A DNA stretch of 64,000 bases from positions 62,001 to 126,000 of the forward strand of contig NZ_KB889964.1 in assembly GCF_000372845.1 (NCBI RefSeq), in the 5' to 3' direction. The translations under genes and the position numbers were made by a program. The DNA comes from Methylocystis rosea SV97 (GTDB lineage: Bacteria > Pseudomonadota > Alphaproteobacteria > Rhizobiales > Beijerinckiaceae). The notes beneath the pieces were generated by a model. The model was not told the origin of the DNA and made no database searches. It saw nothing but the letters and a program-made list of their open reading frames with translations. Below are positions 27,924 through 36,348 of the stretch, piece by piece. The first letter of the stretch is position 1; every line of letters starts with the position of its first letter.

Positions 27924-28588
27924 TCAGGTCGTGAGGCCTCCCTCGTCCTTCTTCTCGCCCCTCGCAACAATCCGGAGAGCGTCGTCGGCAAGCGGTCGCT
28001 GAAGCCTGACCGCCTCATCGAGAGGCGTCGTCATCCAGCGGTCGATTTCCTCGCGCGTCGTCAAGATAGCGGGCCACGCCCTTGGGTGAAGCGAACCAAC
28101 CACATTGTTCGGTACGGTGGCTAGAAAAGCAAAGACGTCATTGGTTGTCTCGCCTTCCTTCACCTTGCGCACCGACGTCCCGCGGGTCCAGATTCCAGCG
28201 AAGAGCGCCAGCGGCCGCGTCTCGTCGAGCGCGAACCACTCCGGCGGCTTCGCGCCGTCCGGCAACGCCTCCTTCTCGGAGAAGCTGCTGAAGGGCGCGA
28301 CGCAGCGGCGCTCGACCCCGAGCCAACGCCGCCAATGCGGGATTTGAGGTTGTGGACATTGGTGACGCCGAGGATCCGAGTTCCTGTCCTTCAGCGCGAA
28401 GACCGGCGAGGGCGTCCCCCAGCGCGGCAGAGTCAATTCGCGCATCGAGTACTGATTTCGGACGATCGGGCCGCGTAATCGGGAAAGATGGCGGGGAAAG
28501 GAGCCAAGTTGTCGGTGCGGTCGCGCAACGCGCCGGCCGTCTCGCGGATCGCTTGCTGGCCCTTCGTCACCGAATACAGGCTGCACAC
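27924..28588 (-). pseudogene. SRAP-family (YedK/HMCES-like) abasic-site protein, frameshifted
   Basis: SRAP proteins use Cys2 to crosslink abasic sites in single-stranded DNA. A GTG at 28588 followed directly by Cys (CSLYSVTKGQQAIRETAGAL) is the expected N-terminus. It shifts frame near 28445 to PIVRNQYSMRELTLPRWGTP. Near 28345-28385 a pair of compensating indels scrambles about 12 residues (DPRRHQCPQPQIPHW, where family members have a TNV-like stretch). The remainder is intact (RRCVAPFSSFSE, ALFAGIWTRG, HPRAWPAILT, the last with the catalytic-histidine segment). The full protein cannot be made as read. Directly upstream of dinB. Confidence 0.7.
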
Positions 28589-28980
28589 GGCCCGATCCTT
28601 TCGCCGCCACATGTCGCTGGGCGCACACAATCACATTTCTCTCCTCGTTCGCAACGCCTGCACGGGATCCTGCACCTGCCGATTCGTCTCTGCGCCTTTC
28701 CAGCAACGCCGGAACCACGCGCGACTTCGCAGTTTCGTAATTTCAAACCATCGGGGGTTGGATAGATCGCGTTCTGCAAGATCTAACCCACACGCAGCGG
28801 ATCGCTTCTGATCGCCAGGAGGTTAGAGCGCTCTGCAGGAGGCGTCCAATCTAATGAGCCGCTGGGAATGTTTCTCATCCAATGACTGAACCATATATGC
28901 ACTCAGGCGTGGACTCTGCGCTCGGCCGGCATCCCGGTCGCGTTGAAGAAAGAAACGAGCATAAGATGAGTGAGGTCAAA
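28589..28980. other. Gap between divergent SRAP remnant and OsmC gene
   Basis: About 390 bases that must hold the promoters of the minus-strand SRAP-dinB pair and the plus-strand osmC-like gene. I see no additional gene, strong repeat or clear operator. Confidence 0.4.
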
Positions 28981-29433
28981 ATGTCCGAACACAAAGCCAT
29001 GATCAAATGGGCCCGCAACGGCGCCGATTTCGACTACAAGAATTACAGCCGCGACCATATCTGGCGGTTCGATAGCGGCGTCGAGACGCCAGCTTCCGCC
29101 GCGCCCGCCTATCTGGGCAATCCACAGCGCGTCGATCCAGAGGCGGCTTTTGTCGCGGCGCTGTCGAGCTGCCACATGCTGACCTTTCTGGCGCTGGCGT
29201 CGAACAAGGGCTTCGTTGTCGACAGTTATGAGGACAACGCCGTCGGGCGCCTCGAAAAGAACGCCAGCGGCAAGCTCGCCATCACGCACGTCGAATTGCG
29301 CCCGAGAATTATTTACAGCGGGGACAAGCAGCCGACGCAAGCAGATCTCGAATGGCTACACGATAAGGCGCACCGAGAATGCTTCATCGCCAACTCCGCG
29401 ACGACCGAAGTCAGGGTCATACCAGCAGAATGA
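28981..29433 (+). CDS. OsmC/Ohr-family peroxiredoxin-like protein
   Basis: A 150-residue OsmC-family protein with the two redox cysteines: ALSSCHMLTFLALA near residue 62 and HRECFIANS near residue 135. OsmC and Ohr proteins reduce organic hydroperoxides with thiol cofactors. I chose ATG 28981 because GAGG lies six bases upstream; ATG 28966 in the same frame is an alternative. It is followed after 43 bases by a thioredoxin-like gene, so the two may act together in peroxide detoxification. Confidence 0.85.
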   Translation: MSEHKAMIKWARNGADFDYKNYSRDHIWRFDSGVETPASAAPAYLGNPQRVDPEAAFVAALSSCHMLTFLALASNKGFVVDSYEDNAVGRLEKNASGKLAITHVELRPRIIYSGDKQPTQADLEWLHDKAHRECFIANSATTEVRVIPAE

Positions 29434-29476
29434 CAGGATCAGGCGTTACATTTTAAGAAACAGAGAGGCGCGACCC

Positions 29477-30037
29477 ATGGCGACGACTCCCGAGCATATA
29501 ACCCTGGACACGCCGGCGGCGGATTTTCGGCTTCCCGCCACGGATGGCCGAACCTACACGCTCGACGATGTAGCCGGCGAAAATGGCGCGGTGATCGTCT
29601 TCATCTGCAATCACTGCCCCTACGTCAAAGCGGTGATTGACCGCCTTGTCGCCGATGCGCGCGTGCTCATGCGGAAAGGGGTCGGCTTCGCGGCCATTTG
29701 CTCGAACGACGCTGAGAGCTATCCTGAGGACTCCTTCGACAAGATGAAGGAATTCCAGAAAACGCATGATTTCCCATTCCCTTATCTTCACGATGAAACA
29801 CAGTCCGTCGCACGGGCCTACGGCGCAGTCTGCACGCCTGATTTCTTCGGCTACGATCGCGATCGCAAGCTCAAATACCGAGGTCGTCTCGACGAGGGAC
29901 GCACGACTCCGCCCCGGGCCGGCGCAAGGCGCGAGCTTGTCGAGGCGATGCACGCCATCGCCGCGACGGGCCTGGCGCCGCCCGATCAAATTCCATCGAT
30001 AGGTTGTTCGATCAAATGGAAGACGACGCACAGCTAG
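29477..30037 (+). CDS. AhpC/TSA-type thioredoxin-fold protein
   Basis: A 186-residue thioredoxin-fold protein: PAADFRLPATDGRTYTLDDV, then VIVFICNHCPYVKAVIDRL, with the single-cysteine HCPYV active-site region near residue 47, and TPDFFGYDRDRKLKYRGRLDE. This matches the AhpC/TSA-like family of bacterial redoxins. Cotranscribed with the OsmC gene by position. The last 15 residues look irregular compared with relatives, so the C-terminus might be altered by a late indel. Confidence 0.82.
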   Translation: MATTPEHITLDTPAADFRLPATDGRTYTLDDVAGENGAVIVFICNHCPYVKAVIDRLVADARVLMRKGVGFAAICSNDAESYPEDSFDKMKEFQKTHDFPFPYLHDETQSVARAYGAVCTPDFFGYDRDRKLKYRGRLDEGRTTPPRAGARRELVEAMHAIAATGLAPPDQIPSIGCSIKWKTTHS

Positions 30038-30243
30038 GCGCTCAAGGCAGGTAGGTTCACCACCTATCCCTCCGTCGAGACGACCTTTGGATGCAGCGGA
30101 GCGGCAATTCATAGGCGCCCGTCCAAATAGACAGGTCACAGCTGCCGTCCCTTATGCTTGCTCTCCCTCTTGCGCTGCACGTTTAGAGTTCGAAAATGAT
30201 AATTCGATAGCTCAAACAAAATATTGGTCGGAGAGAGGGGACC

Positions 30244-30615
30244 ATGGGCGACAACGTCGATCTTGAAAGGAGGGCTATCGATGCTTTGCGCCGCTACCGC
30301 GAGGCGTTCGCCAGGGTTGAAGAGATGGAACAGGAGGAGGCGGCCGCGCGCCGAGCCCTTGCCGATTGGCAGGGCCGCGCCAAAATCGCAATCCTTGATG
30401 GCGTGGCTTCTCCTCAAAGATCGCATCTCATCCAATCCGGCCAAGCGATCATTGCTCGCTTGCAGGAGGTCAGGCTTGCTATGAGCGAGGCGACGGCGGC
30501 GCTGGATGTAGCTTACAGAACCCTCGCCGCCTTGGACGAGGAATTGGGCTACATCCCGATTCCGGAGCCAGCTAAACCGGACGCAGCGAGCGCCGCAACC
30601 CGCCCCGAAGAATGA
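30244..30615 (+). CDS. Coiled-coil small protein
   Basis: A 123-residue acidic, Ala/Glu-rich protein, almost entirely helical (RAIDALRRYREAFARVEEME through DVAYRTLAALDEEL) with a proline-rich tail. GAGAGGGG lies just upstream of the ATG. Heptad-like spacing suggests a coiled coil. No family recognised. It converges on the LuxR gene. Confidence 0.6.
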   Translation: MGDNVDLERRAIDALRRYREAFARVEEMEQEEAAARRALADWQGRAKIAILDGVASPQRSHLIQSGQAIIARLQEVRLAMSEATAALDVAYRTLAALDEELGYIPIPEPAKPDAASAATRPEE

Positions 30616-30646
30616 ACGCCTGCAATCGGCTTCGCCTCGCTGTCCG

Positions 30647-31372
30647 TCAGGGAATCAACCCGCGCCTCAAGGCCAACGCCACGGCGTGCGCCACATTCTC
30701 GGCATGGAGTTTGTTACGCGCATTGTCGAGATGAAAGGCGACCGTGCGCGGTTTGATATCGAGGATCTGGCCGATCTGATCCATGGCGCGCCCCCGCGAG
30801 GTCCAAGCGAGACACTCCGCTTCGCGCTGGCTCAGCGGTGACGATCGCCTGGAGAGGCTCGATGGTTTCAACGCGGCTTCGACATGGGAGTGGAAATACA
30901 AAGCCATGAGCTGCAAGATTTCCTGCGCTTCCGCGACCTTCTCGAAAACATCCGGACCGCGCTTATCAGCGGCGAAGGTAAAAAGTGCAAAGCGGTCGAA
31001 GCCGGCCCGGATCGGAATGGTCATGCCCTTATCTATCCCAAATTCCGACGCTTCGCCGAAGAAGCGTTTGCAGGGGTTTCTCCGGCCCTTCGAAGCCTGC
31101 GCTCCATCCCAATCGAACAGATGGCGGTCGCGGCGCGCTCGAATGAACACCGGATCAATCTGCTGATAGCGTTCGTTCAAGTAGTGCGTCGTCCATTCCT
31201 TCGGATAGGTCGAGATCAGCGTATGAGCCTCGTCGGCGACTCCGAGATAGGCGAACGAGCGAAAGCCCAATCTTTGAGTCGCCCGCTCGCCGAGCGCCCG
31301 AAAAGCCAATGGGTCCGACGCCGTATGCATGGCGTCGACAAATTCCTGAAACACATTTTCAAGTTGCCGCAT
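30647..31372 (-). CDS. LuxR-family quorum-type regulator (solo)
   Basis: A 241-residue regulator with an N-terminal autoinducer-binding domain and a C-terminal LuxR helix-turn-helix (LSQREAECLAWTSRGRAMDQ, then IKPRTVAFHLDNARNKL). The ligand-pocket residues of TraR/LuxR are preserved in order: W and Y in EWTTHYLNERY, D-P in QIDPVF, W in LFDWDG. So it could bind an acyl-homoserine lactone. No luxI-type synthase is in the window. It is divergent from the virB operon across a 360-base gap, so control of transfer, as TraR does in Agrobacterium, is a reasonable inference. Confidence 0.87.
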   Translation of the reverse strand: MRQLENVFQEFVDAMHTASDPLAFRALGERATQRLGFRSFAYLGVADEAHTLISTYPKEWTTHYLNERYQQIDPVFIRARRDRHLFDWDGAQASKGRRNPCKRFFGEASEFGIDKGMTIPIRAGFDRFALFTFAADKRGPDVFEKVAEAQEILQLMALYFHSHVEAALKPSSLSRRSSPLSQREAECLAWTSRGRAMDQIGQILDIKPRTVAFHLDNARNKLHAENVAHAVALALRRGLIP

Positions 31373-31734
31373 CTCTTAACCTTCTCGCCTTGCCCCGGCG
31401 CCCGCCTGCTCCTGCTTGATGCAATGGCCCCGCGTTGCATGCGCTCGTATGAACGCCGCCGCCATTTTGCGGGCGGTGTGTGTGAGCAGGATGCGGCGAT
31501 TTTATGAAGGCCTGTGCGCAAATAACCCCTGCGAAATCTCGCAGGTTCGGCGCGTCCACGCTTTTGTTTTGTTCCGCTCTGAATTCACAATCGATTCGGA
31601 AAGCTCGACCTCATGCAGATCATTGCCCTCCACCGTGGACGTTTGCGCATTGCAGCCCCCCTTCTTTCTCAAAACCGCTCTTGCGCTGACACGCAACGTT
31701 GCGTCGCCGCCTGATTGTCTGCGGAGTCAATCGA
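31373..31734. other. Promoter-bearing gap between luxR-type gene and virB operon
   Basis: This 362-base divergent gap must contain the promoters of the LuxR-type gene and the virB operon. I looked for a lux-box-like dyad and found no convincing 18-20 base palindrome. No gene is seen. Confidence 0.4.
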
Positions 31735-32283
31735 ATGGACCCTTCAGCCTTCATGGCGCTCGCCGAGCGCTGCGCGCCCGGTTCTGATGCGCGGCCGCTG
31801 ATTGAGATCGTGCGGATGGCGAGCCGCTTCGAGCCGCTTTCGCTTACGATCGACGGCCGAAAGCCGATCAAAATATTGGCGACTTCGAAGCAGGAAGCGA
31901 TCGAGCTGGCGATGCAGGCGAAAATCGCCAAACAAGAGGCGCGATTGGGCCTCGCCGGTCTGACGTTTGGCGATCTCGACAAGGCCGGGATCGGCGTGGC
32001 GGAAGCCTTCGAGCCTTGTCCGGCGCTGCGCGCCGCTGCGCAGATTCTCAGCGACGACCCGAAGCATTTCCTGACGTCGAAGATCGCGCGCGTTCAAAGC
32101 GTCGGGCGAGCAAGATTTTCTGCCGACGACGGTCTTGATCGTCGCGACGAGCGACCCATGCATCGCGATGAAAGCACCGCCGAACAATCGGATCCACCGC
32201 CCAAAAAGCCATGGGACGTTTTCGGCAATCCGTCCGGACGATCGCTCCTTGTCTATGAAGCGCCCGCTTCCTCTCCCCGCTAG
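31735..32283 (+). CDS. virB1: VirB1-like transglycosylase, catalytic glutamate missing
   Basis: First gene of the T4SS operon. VirB1 proteins are periplasmic lytic transglycosylases that open the cell wall for pilus assembly. The 182-residue product has the family layout (FMALAERCAPG, IVRMASRFEPLSL, ATSKQEAIELA, AEAFEPCPALRAAAQIL). At the catalytic position relatives read VESRF or VESGF; here it is MASRF, so the glutamate is alanine. The glycine-leucine-containing RLGLAGLTFG follows. No signal peptide is obvious at the ATG chosen. It may be inactive or rely on another enzyme. Confidence 0.78.
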   Translation: MDPSAFMALAERCAPGSDARPLIEIVRMASRFEPLSLTIDGRKPIKILATSKQEAIELAMQAKIAKQEARLGLAGLTFGDLDKAGIGVAEAFEPCPALRAAAQILSDDPKHFLTSKIARVQSVGRARFSADDGLDRRDERPMHRDESTAEQSDPPPKKPWDVFGNPSGRSLLVYEAPASSPR

Positions 32284-32326
32284 CCACAAACAATCTTTTA
32301 TCTCTCACACAGAGTCTGGATTCATC

Positions 32327-32620
32327 ATGCATCCCCTCGCTCGTCGTCTCTCCTTTCTCCTGCTCTCGGGCATGGTCGCCACGCTCGCCTTCAGCGAACC
32401 CGCCGCGGCGCAAAGCGCCAATGTCGAAAAGGTGCTCCAGAACATCGTCGACGCGCTCACCGGCAATGTGGCGAAGCTCCTCGCGACGCTTGCGATCATC
32501 ATCACCGGCATGTCCTGGATGTTTGGCTATCTCGACTTGAGGCGCGCTGGCTACGTCATTCTCGGCGTCGCCATCCTGTTCGGCGCCGCCGAAATCGTCT
32601 CCACGCTCACCGGCAGATGA
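32327..32620 (+). CDS. virB2: VirB2-type pilin
   Basis: The major pilus subunit of the T4SS. The 97-residue precursor has a long signal peptide (RRLSFLLLSGMVATLAFSEP then AAAQS, with cleavage after AAA) and two hydrophobic helices (LLATLAIIITGMSWMFGYL and GYVILGVAILFGAAEIVSTL), the usual VirB2 plan. Its stop overlaps the virB3 start as ATGA. Confidence 0.9.
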   Translation: MHPLARRLSFLLLSGMVATLAFSEPAAAQSANVEKVLQNIVDALTGNVAKLLATLAIIITGMSWMFGYLDLRRAGYVILGVAILFGAAEIVSTLTGR

Positions 32621-32964
32621 GCGCGCCCAAGAGCGACGAACGCCTCGTCGAGGACACCCTTTTTCTGGCCTGCACGCGGCCAGCGATGATTCTTGGCGTG
32701 ACGATGGAGGCCATGGGACTCAACGTCATCTTCTCGTCGATTCTGTTCGTGCTCGCGGGTAGCCTGCTCTACGGCCTCGTCGCCTTGCCCATCCATTTTG
32801 TGTGCCGGCTGATCTGCCGCCGCGACGCCAACCAGTTCCCCATCCTGTTCGCCTGGCTGGAAACGCGCGGCCGTCACCGCAACGCGCGCCTGTGGGGCGG
32901 CTCGTCCTGCACGCCGTTACGCCTTCTGCGCCGCTTCAGCGCCAAGGAGCTCCCCCATGGCTAG
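32617..32964 (+). CDS. virB3: VirB3 inner-membrane T4SS component
   Basis: A 115-residue VirB3: DTLFLACTRPAMILGVTMEA at the start is the family N-terminus, followed by a hydrophobic hairpin (NVIFSSILFVLAGSLLYGLV). VirB3 works with VirB4 at the inner membrane. It overlaps virB2 by four bases and virB4 by eight. Confidence 0.9.
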   Translation: MSAPKSDERLVEDTLFLACTRPAMILGVTMEAMGLNVIFSSILFVLAGSLLYGLVALPIHFVCRLICRRDANQFPILFAWLETRGRHRNARLWGGSSCTPLRLLRRFSAKELPHG

Positions 32965-35329
32965 CATCGCCACGCGCATCAAGGCGCGAGAGGTCGAAGC
33001 GAGCGTTCACCTCCCCTATCTGCGCCATGTCACGGAACATGTGATCTCGCTGTCGACGCGCGCGCTGATCACCACGATTCGTCTTGCCGGCGTTTCCTTC
33101 GAGACAGCGGATCCAACCGACCTCAACGATCTCCAAACCAAGCTCAATCTCACGCTGCGTAATATCGCCGACGAACGGCTGGCGCTGTGGACGCATCTCA
33201 CGCGCCGTCGCGCAGGAGATTATCCGGTCGGCGCCTTTCGTTCGGATTTTGCGCGGGAACTCGACGCCGCCTATCGGACGAGGCTCGTTTCCGACACGCT
33301 CTATCGCAACGAACTCACCCTGACGCTCGTCTGGCATCCGGGACGCGACGCAACCGAGCGCGCCTCACTGTTCTTTTCGCGGCTCGGCAGCGCGCGGCAC
33401 GCCGGCGCCGAGGTCGATACTCTAGGGCTGAACAAGCTCGAAGACGTGACGCGCGATCTGATGGCGGCGTTGGATCGCTACCGCCCGCGCCGCCTCGGCC
33501 TCGTGGAGCGGCATGGCGTCGTCTTTTCCGAGACCGGCTCGTTCCTGCAGGAGTTCGTCGCGTGTGAGAGTCTTCCCTTCCCCTTGGTCCATGGCCCGAT
33601 CGGACCGGCGCTCTATGCGAACCGTCTGGTCTTCGGCCGCGAGACCATCGAAATCCGCAGCCCCGGCGGGTCGCGTTTTGCCGGCATGCTGGCCTTTAAA
33701 GATTATCCGGCGACGACGAGGCCTGGCCTCCTCAACGGCCTTCTCGCCGCCCCCTTCGAGCTGGTGCTCGCGCAGAGCTTCGCATTCCTCGACAAATCGG
33801 AAGCGAAAACGGTGATGACGCGCAAGCAAAACCAGCTGCTGTCCGCCAACGATCCGGCGGCCTCGCAGATTGGCGACCTTGACGCCGCGCTCGACGATCT
33901 CGAATCGAACCGCTTCGTGATGGGCGAACACCATCTGTCGCTGCTCGTCCTTGCCGACGCGCCAAGAGCCCTGCTCGACAAGATGAGCCTCGCCCGCCGG
34001 ATTCTCGCCGACGCCGGAGCCGTCGTCGCGCGCGAGGACCTTGGGTTAGAGGCGGCCTTCTGGGCGCAATTGCCGGGACTGTTCAAATATCGGGCGCGGG
34101 CCGGCGCGATCACCTCGCGCAACTTCGCCGCGTTCTCGCCCTTCCATGCCTATCCCTCGGGCGATCCCGACGGCAATCATTGGGGACCTGCCGTCGCCGT
34201 CCTCAAAACCGCCTCGGGATCGCCGTTTCATTTCTCGTTCCATGTCGGCGATCTCGGCAACACGTTTGTCTGCGGCCCGTCAGGATCGGGGAAGACCGCT
34301 TTCCTCACCTTCGCCCTGGCGCAGGCGGAAAAGCTCGGCTGCCAGCTGGTGCTGTTCGACAAGGATCGCGGGGCCGAACTGTTTATCCGGGCGATCGGCG
34401 GCGCTTATCTCGCTCTGAAGAGTGGCGCGCCGACCGGTTGCGCGCCCCTGAAGAGCTTCGATCTCACGCCGGCGAATCTGACGTTTCTCGGCGCGCTGGT
34501 GCGCAAACTGGTCGGCGTCGAAGGCCGACCGCTGTCGGTCGCCGATGAGCAGCGGATCGACGTCGGCCTTCTCGCGCTGCGCGACATGCCGCGCGCCGAG
34601 CGCTCCTTTTCGGCGCTGCGCGTCTTCCTCGGCCAGCGCGACACGGAAGGAATCGGCGCACGGTTAGAGCGCTGGTGCAAGGGCGGCGCTTTGGGGTGGG
34701 TTCTCGATGCCGACGAGGATGCAATCAGCCTCGACGCCCATGCCTTCGGCTTCGACATGACCGAGGTCCTCGATGACGCAATTATCCGTACGCCATTGAT
34801 GATGGTCCTCTTTCGACGCGTCGAGGAGCTGATCGACGGACGCCGTATCGTCATCGCCATTGACGAATTCTGGAAGGCGCTCGGCGACGAAGCCTTCCGT
34901 GATCTTGCCAATGACGGGCTGAAGACCATCCGCAAGAAGAATGGCGTCATGGTGTTCGGCACGCAATCGCCGCGCGACGCCCTCGCCTCCCCAATCGCGC
35001 ATACGATCGTCGAGCAATGCCCGACCCAAATCTTCTTTCCGAACGCCCGAGGTCAGGCTCGCGATTATGTCGATGGCTTCCATCTCACCAAGACGGAATT
35101 CCGGCTCATCCGTGAGGAGCTCTCGACGGAGAGCCGTCGGTTTCTATTGAAACAGGGCCATGACGCCGTCGTTGCCGAACTCGATCTGAAAGGCATGGAC
35201 GACGCGCTCGCCGTTCTTTCAGGGCGCACCGCGACCGTCGAACTCCTCGATCGCCTGCGCGCTGACGTCGGCGACGATTCGGACAAATGGCTTCCTCTGT
35301 TTCATCAGCGCCGAAAGGGTCTCGCATGA
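32957..35329 (+). CDS. virB4: VirB4 T4SS ATPase
   Basis: The 790-residue transport ATPase. It has the CagE/TrbE/VirB N-terminal domain, Walker A VCGPSGSGKTAFLTF near residue 438, Walker B RIVIAIDEFWKALGDEAF near residue 632, and the GTQSPRDAL and PTQIFFPN motifs after it. It energises pilus biogenesis and substrate transfer. The frame is open throughout. Overlaps virB3 and virB5. Confidence 0.95.
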   Translation: MASIATRIKAREVEASVHLPYLRHVTEHVISLSTRALITTIRLAGVSFETADPTDLNDLQTKLNLTLRNIADERLALWTHLTRRRAGDYPVGAFRSDFARELDAAYRTRLVSDTLYRNELTLTLVWHPGRDATERASLFFSRLGSARHAGAEVDTLGLNKLEDVTRDLMAALDRYRPRRLGLVERHGVVFSETGSFLQEFVACESLPFPLVHGPIGPALYANRLVFGRETIEIRSPGGSRFAGMLAFKDYPATTRPGLLNGLLAAPFELVLAQSFAFLDKSEAKTVMTRKQNQLLSANDPAASQIGDLDAALDDLESNRFVMGEHHLSLLVLADAPRALLDKMSLARRILADAGAVVAREDLGLEAAFWAQLPGLFKYRARAGAITSRNFAAFSPFHAYPSGDPDGNHWGPAVAVLKTASGSPFHFSFHVGDLGNTFVCGPSGSGKTAFLTFALAQAEKLGCQLVLFDKDRGAELFIRAIGGAYLALKSGAPTGCAPLKSFDLTPANLTFLGALVRKLVGVEGRPLSVADEQRIDVGLLALRDMPRAERSFSALRVFLGQRDTEGIGARLERWCKGGALGWVLDADEDAISLDAHAFGFDMTEVLDDAIIRTPLMMVLFRRVEELIDGRRIVIAIDEFWKALGDEAFRDLANDGLKTIRKKNGVMVFGTQSPRDALASPIAHTIVEQCPTQIFFPNARGQARDYVDGFHLTKTEFRLIREELSTESRRFLLKQGHDAVVAELDLKGMDDALAVLSGRTATVELLDRLRADVGDDSDKWLPLFHQRRKGLA

Positions 35330-36054
35330 AGCCACCCACTCGATTCTTGCCTCTTGCGATCATGGCCGCCCTTCCCCTTCCCCTTCCCCTTCCCCTTCCG
35401 GCGTCGGCCCAGGTCGTCTTCGATCCAAGCGTCTTCGCCCGCCAGTTCGATCAATTGATTGAGATGAAGAAGCAGGTCGAGACGCTTTCCTCGCAGCTGA
35501 AAGTCGCGCAGGACCAACTCGCCCAGGCAAAGCAGCTCTATGATTCCTTCAATAGGCTGACCAACGCCAATGATGTCGCGAGCCAGTTGAACTCGTCGGA
35601 ATTTCGCAAATATCTGCCGGGCGAATTCTCGCAGATCGAGGGCATGATCAAGGGATCGGGGTCTGGCAATTTCGCCGCCTCAATGGACACTTACCTATCG
35701 CAGAACCGCGTCTATACCGAGAACCCGGGAAACTCCTTCTACGCCTCCGAACTCGATCGCATCGCTCGCCAGACCGGCGCCAAGCACTCGCTCGGCCAGG
35801 CCGTCTACGACACGGCCTCCCGCCGCATCGACCAACTCGAGACCTTGCGCCGCCAGATCAGCGCCTCCAAGGACGCCAAGGAAGTGCTCGATCTTTCCGC
35901 CCGCCTCCAGGCCGAACAAGCTCTATTGCAAAACGACGTGCTGCGCCTGCAAGGCCTCGCCATGATCCAACGCGCACAGGCCGACATGGACGTCGAGCGC
36001 GAACGCGAGCATGGCCGAAAGCTCGTCCAAGAGATGAAAGGAGCCCTGCGATGA
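35326..36054 (+). CDS. virB5: VirB5 minor pilin
   Basis: A 242-residue VirB5/TrbJ-type protein. The signal peptide contains a Pro-Leu repeat (ALPLPLPLPLPASAQ) with cleavage after ASA. The mature protein is helical with FARQFDQLIEMKKQVETLSS near the start and long coiled segments. VirB5 sits at the pilus tip. ATG 35326 overlaps the virB4 stop; an in-frame upstream start would lie within virB4. Confidence 0.88.
   Translation: MKPPTRFLPLAIMAALPLPLPLPLPASAQVVFDPSVFARQFDQLIEMKKQVETLSSQLKVAQDQLAQAKQLYDSFNRLTNANDVASQLNSSEFRKYLPGEFSQIEGMIKGSGSGNFAASMDTYLSQNRVYTENPGNSFYASELDRIARQTGAKHSLGQAVYDTASRRIDQLETLRRQISASKDAKEVLDLSARLQAEQALLQNDVLRLQGLAMIQRAQADMDVEREREHGRKLVQEMKGALR
35371..35400 (+). repeat. Hexanucleotide tandem repeat in the virB5 signal peptide
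   Basis: Five tandem copies of CTTCCC (the last ending in G) encode the Pro-Leu repeat in the signal peptide. Unit length six keeps the reading frame, so copy-number change would alter signal-peptide length without a frameshift. Confidence 0.8.
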
Positions 36055-36335
36055 GAGGCCTATTGCCGCTTTTCGGCTCGCTCCTCCTGCTCGCAGCTTG
36101 CGGCGATAAGGCTGGTGACAAGTCGTCAACTCAATCACCCACGCCCGAATTGGCGAGAACACGCACGGTGCTCGAATTCCTGGAAGACCCCAAGGCGTTC
36201 GACGAGACCTGGGCCAAGTGCCGCAATGATCCCGGTGGACTCGGCAAGAGCTCGGATTGCGTCAACGCCGGCTATGCCAACGAACGCTTGATGATGCTCG
36301 GCAGAGAGCGCGCCATCAAGAGTCTGAAGCGCTGA
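36051..36335 (+). CDS. eexN: EexN-like entry-exclusion lipoprotein
   Basis: A 94-residue lipoprotein: signal LFGSLLLLAACG with the lipobox cysteine at residue 17, then a small domain containing FLEDPKAFDETWAKCRNDPG and SDCVNAGYANERLMM. This cysteine-bearing pattern is typical of EexN-type proteins encoded between virB5 and virB6 in related T4SS operons. Such proteins block redundant entry of the same plasmid. Overlaps virB5 by four bases. Confidence 0.75.
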   Translation: MRGLLPLFGSLLLLAACGDKAGDKSSTQSPTPELARTRTVLEFLEDPKAFDETWAKCRNDPGGLGKSSDCVNAGYANERLMMLGRERAIKSLKR

Positions 36336-36348
36336 GGGGCGAAAGACA

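Noticed and set aside
26911..28002. 363-codon plus-strand frame
   Set aside because: Antisense to dinB, which is a confident gene.
30100..31740. lux-box operator near the LuxR-type gene
   Set aside because: No convincing 18-20 base dyad was found in the divergent gap.
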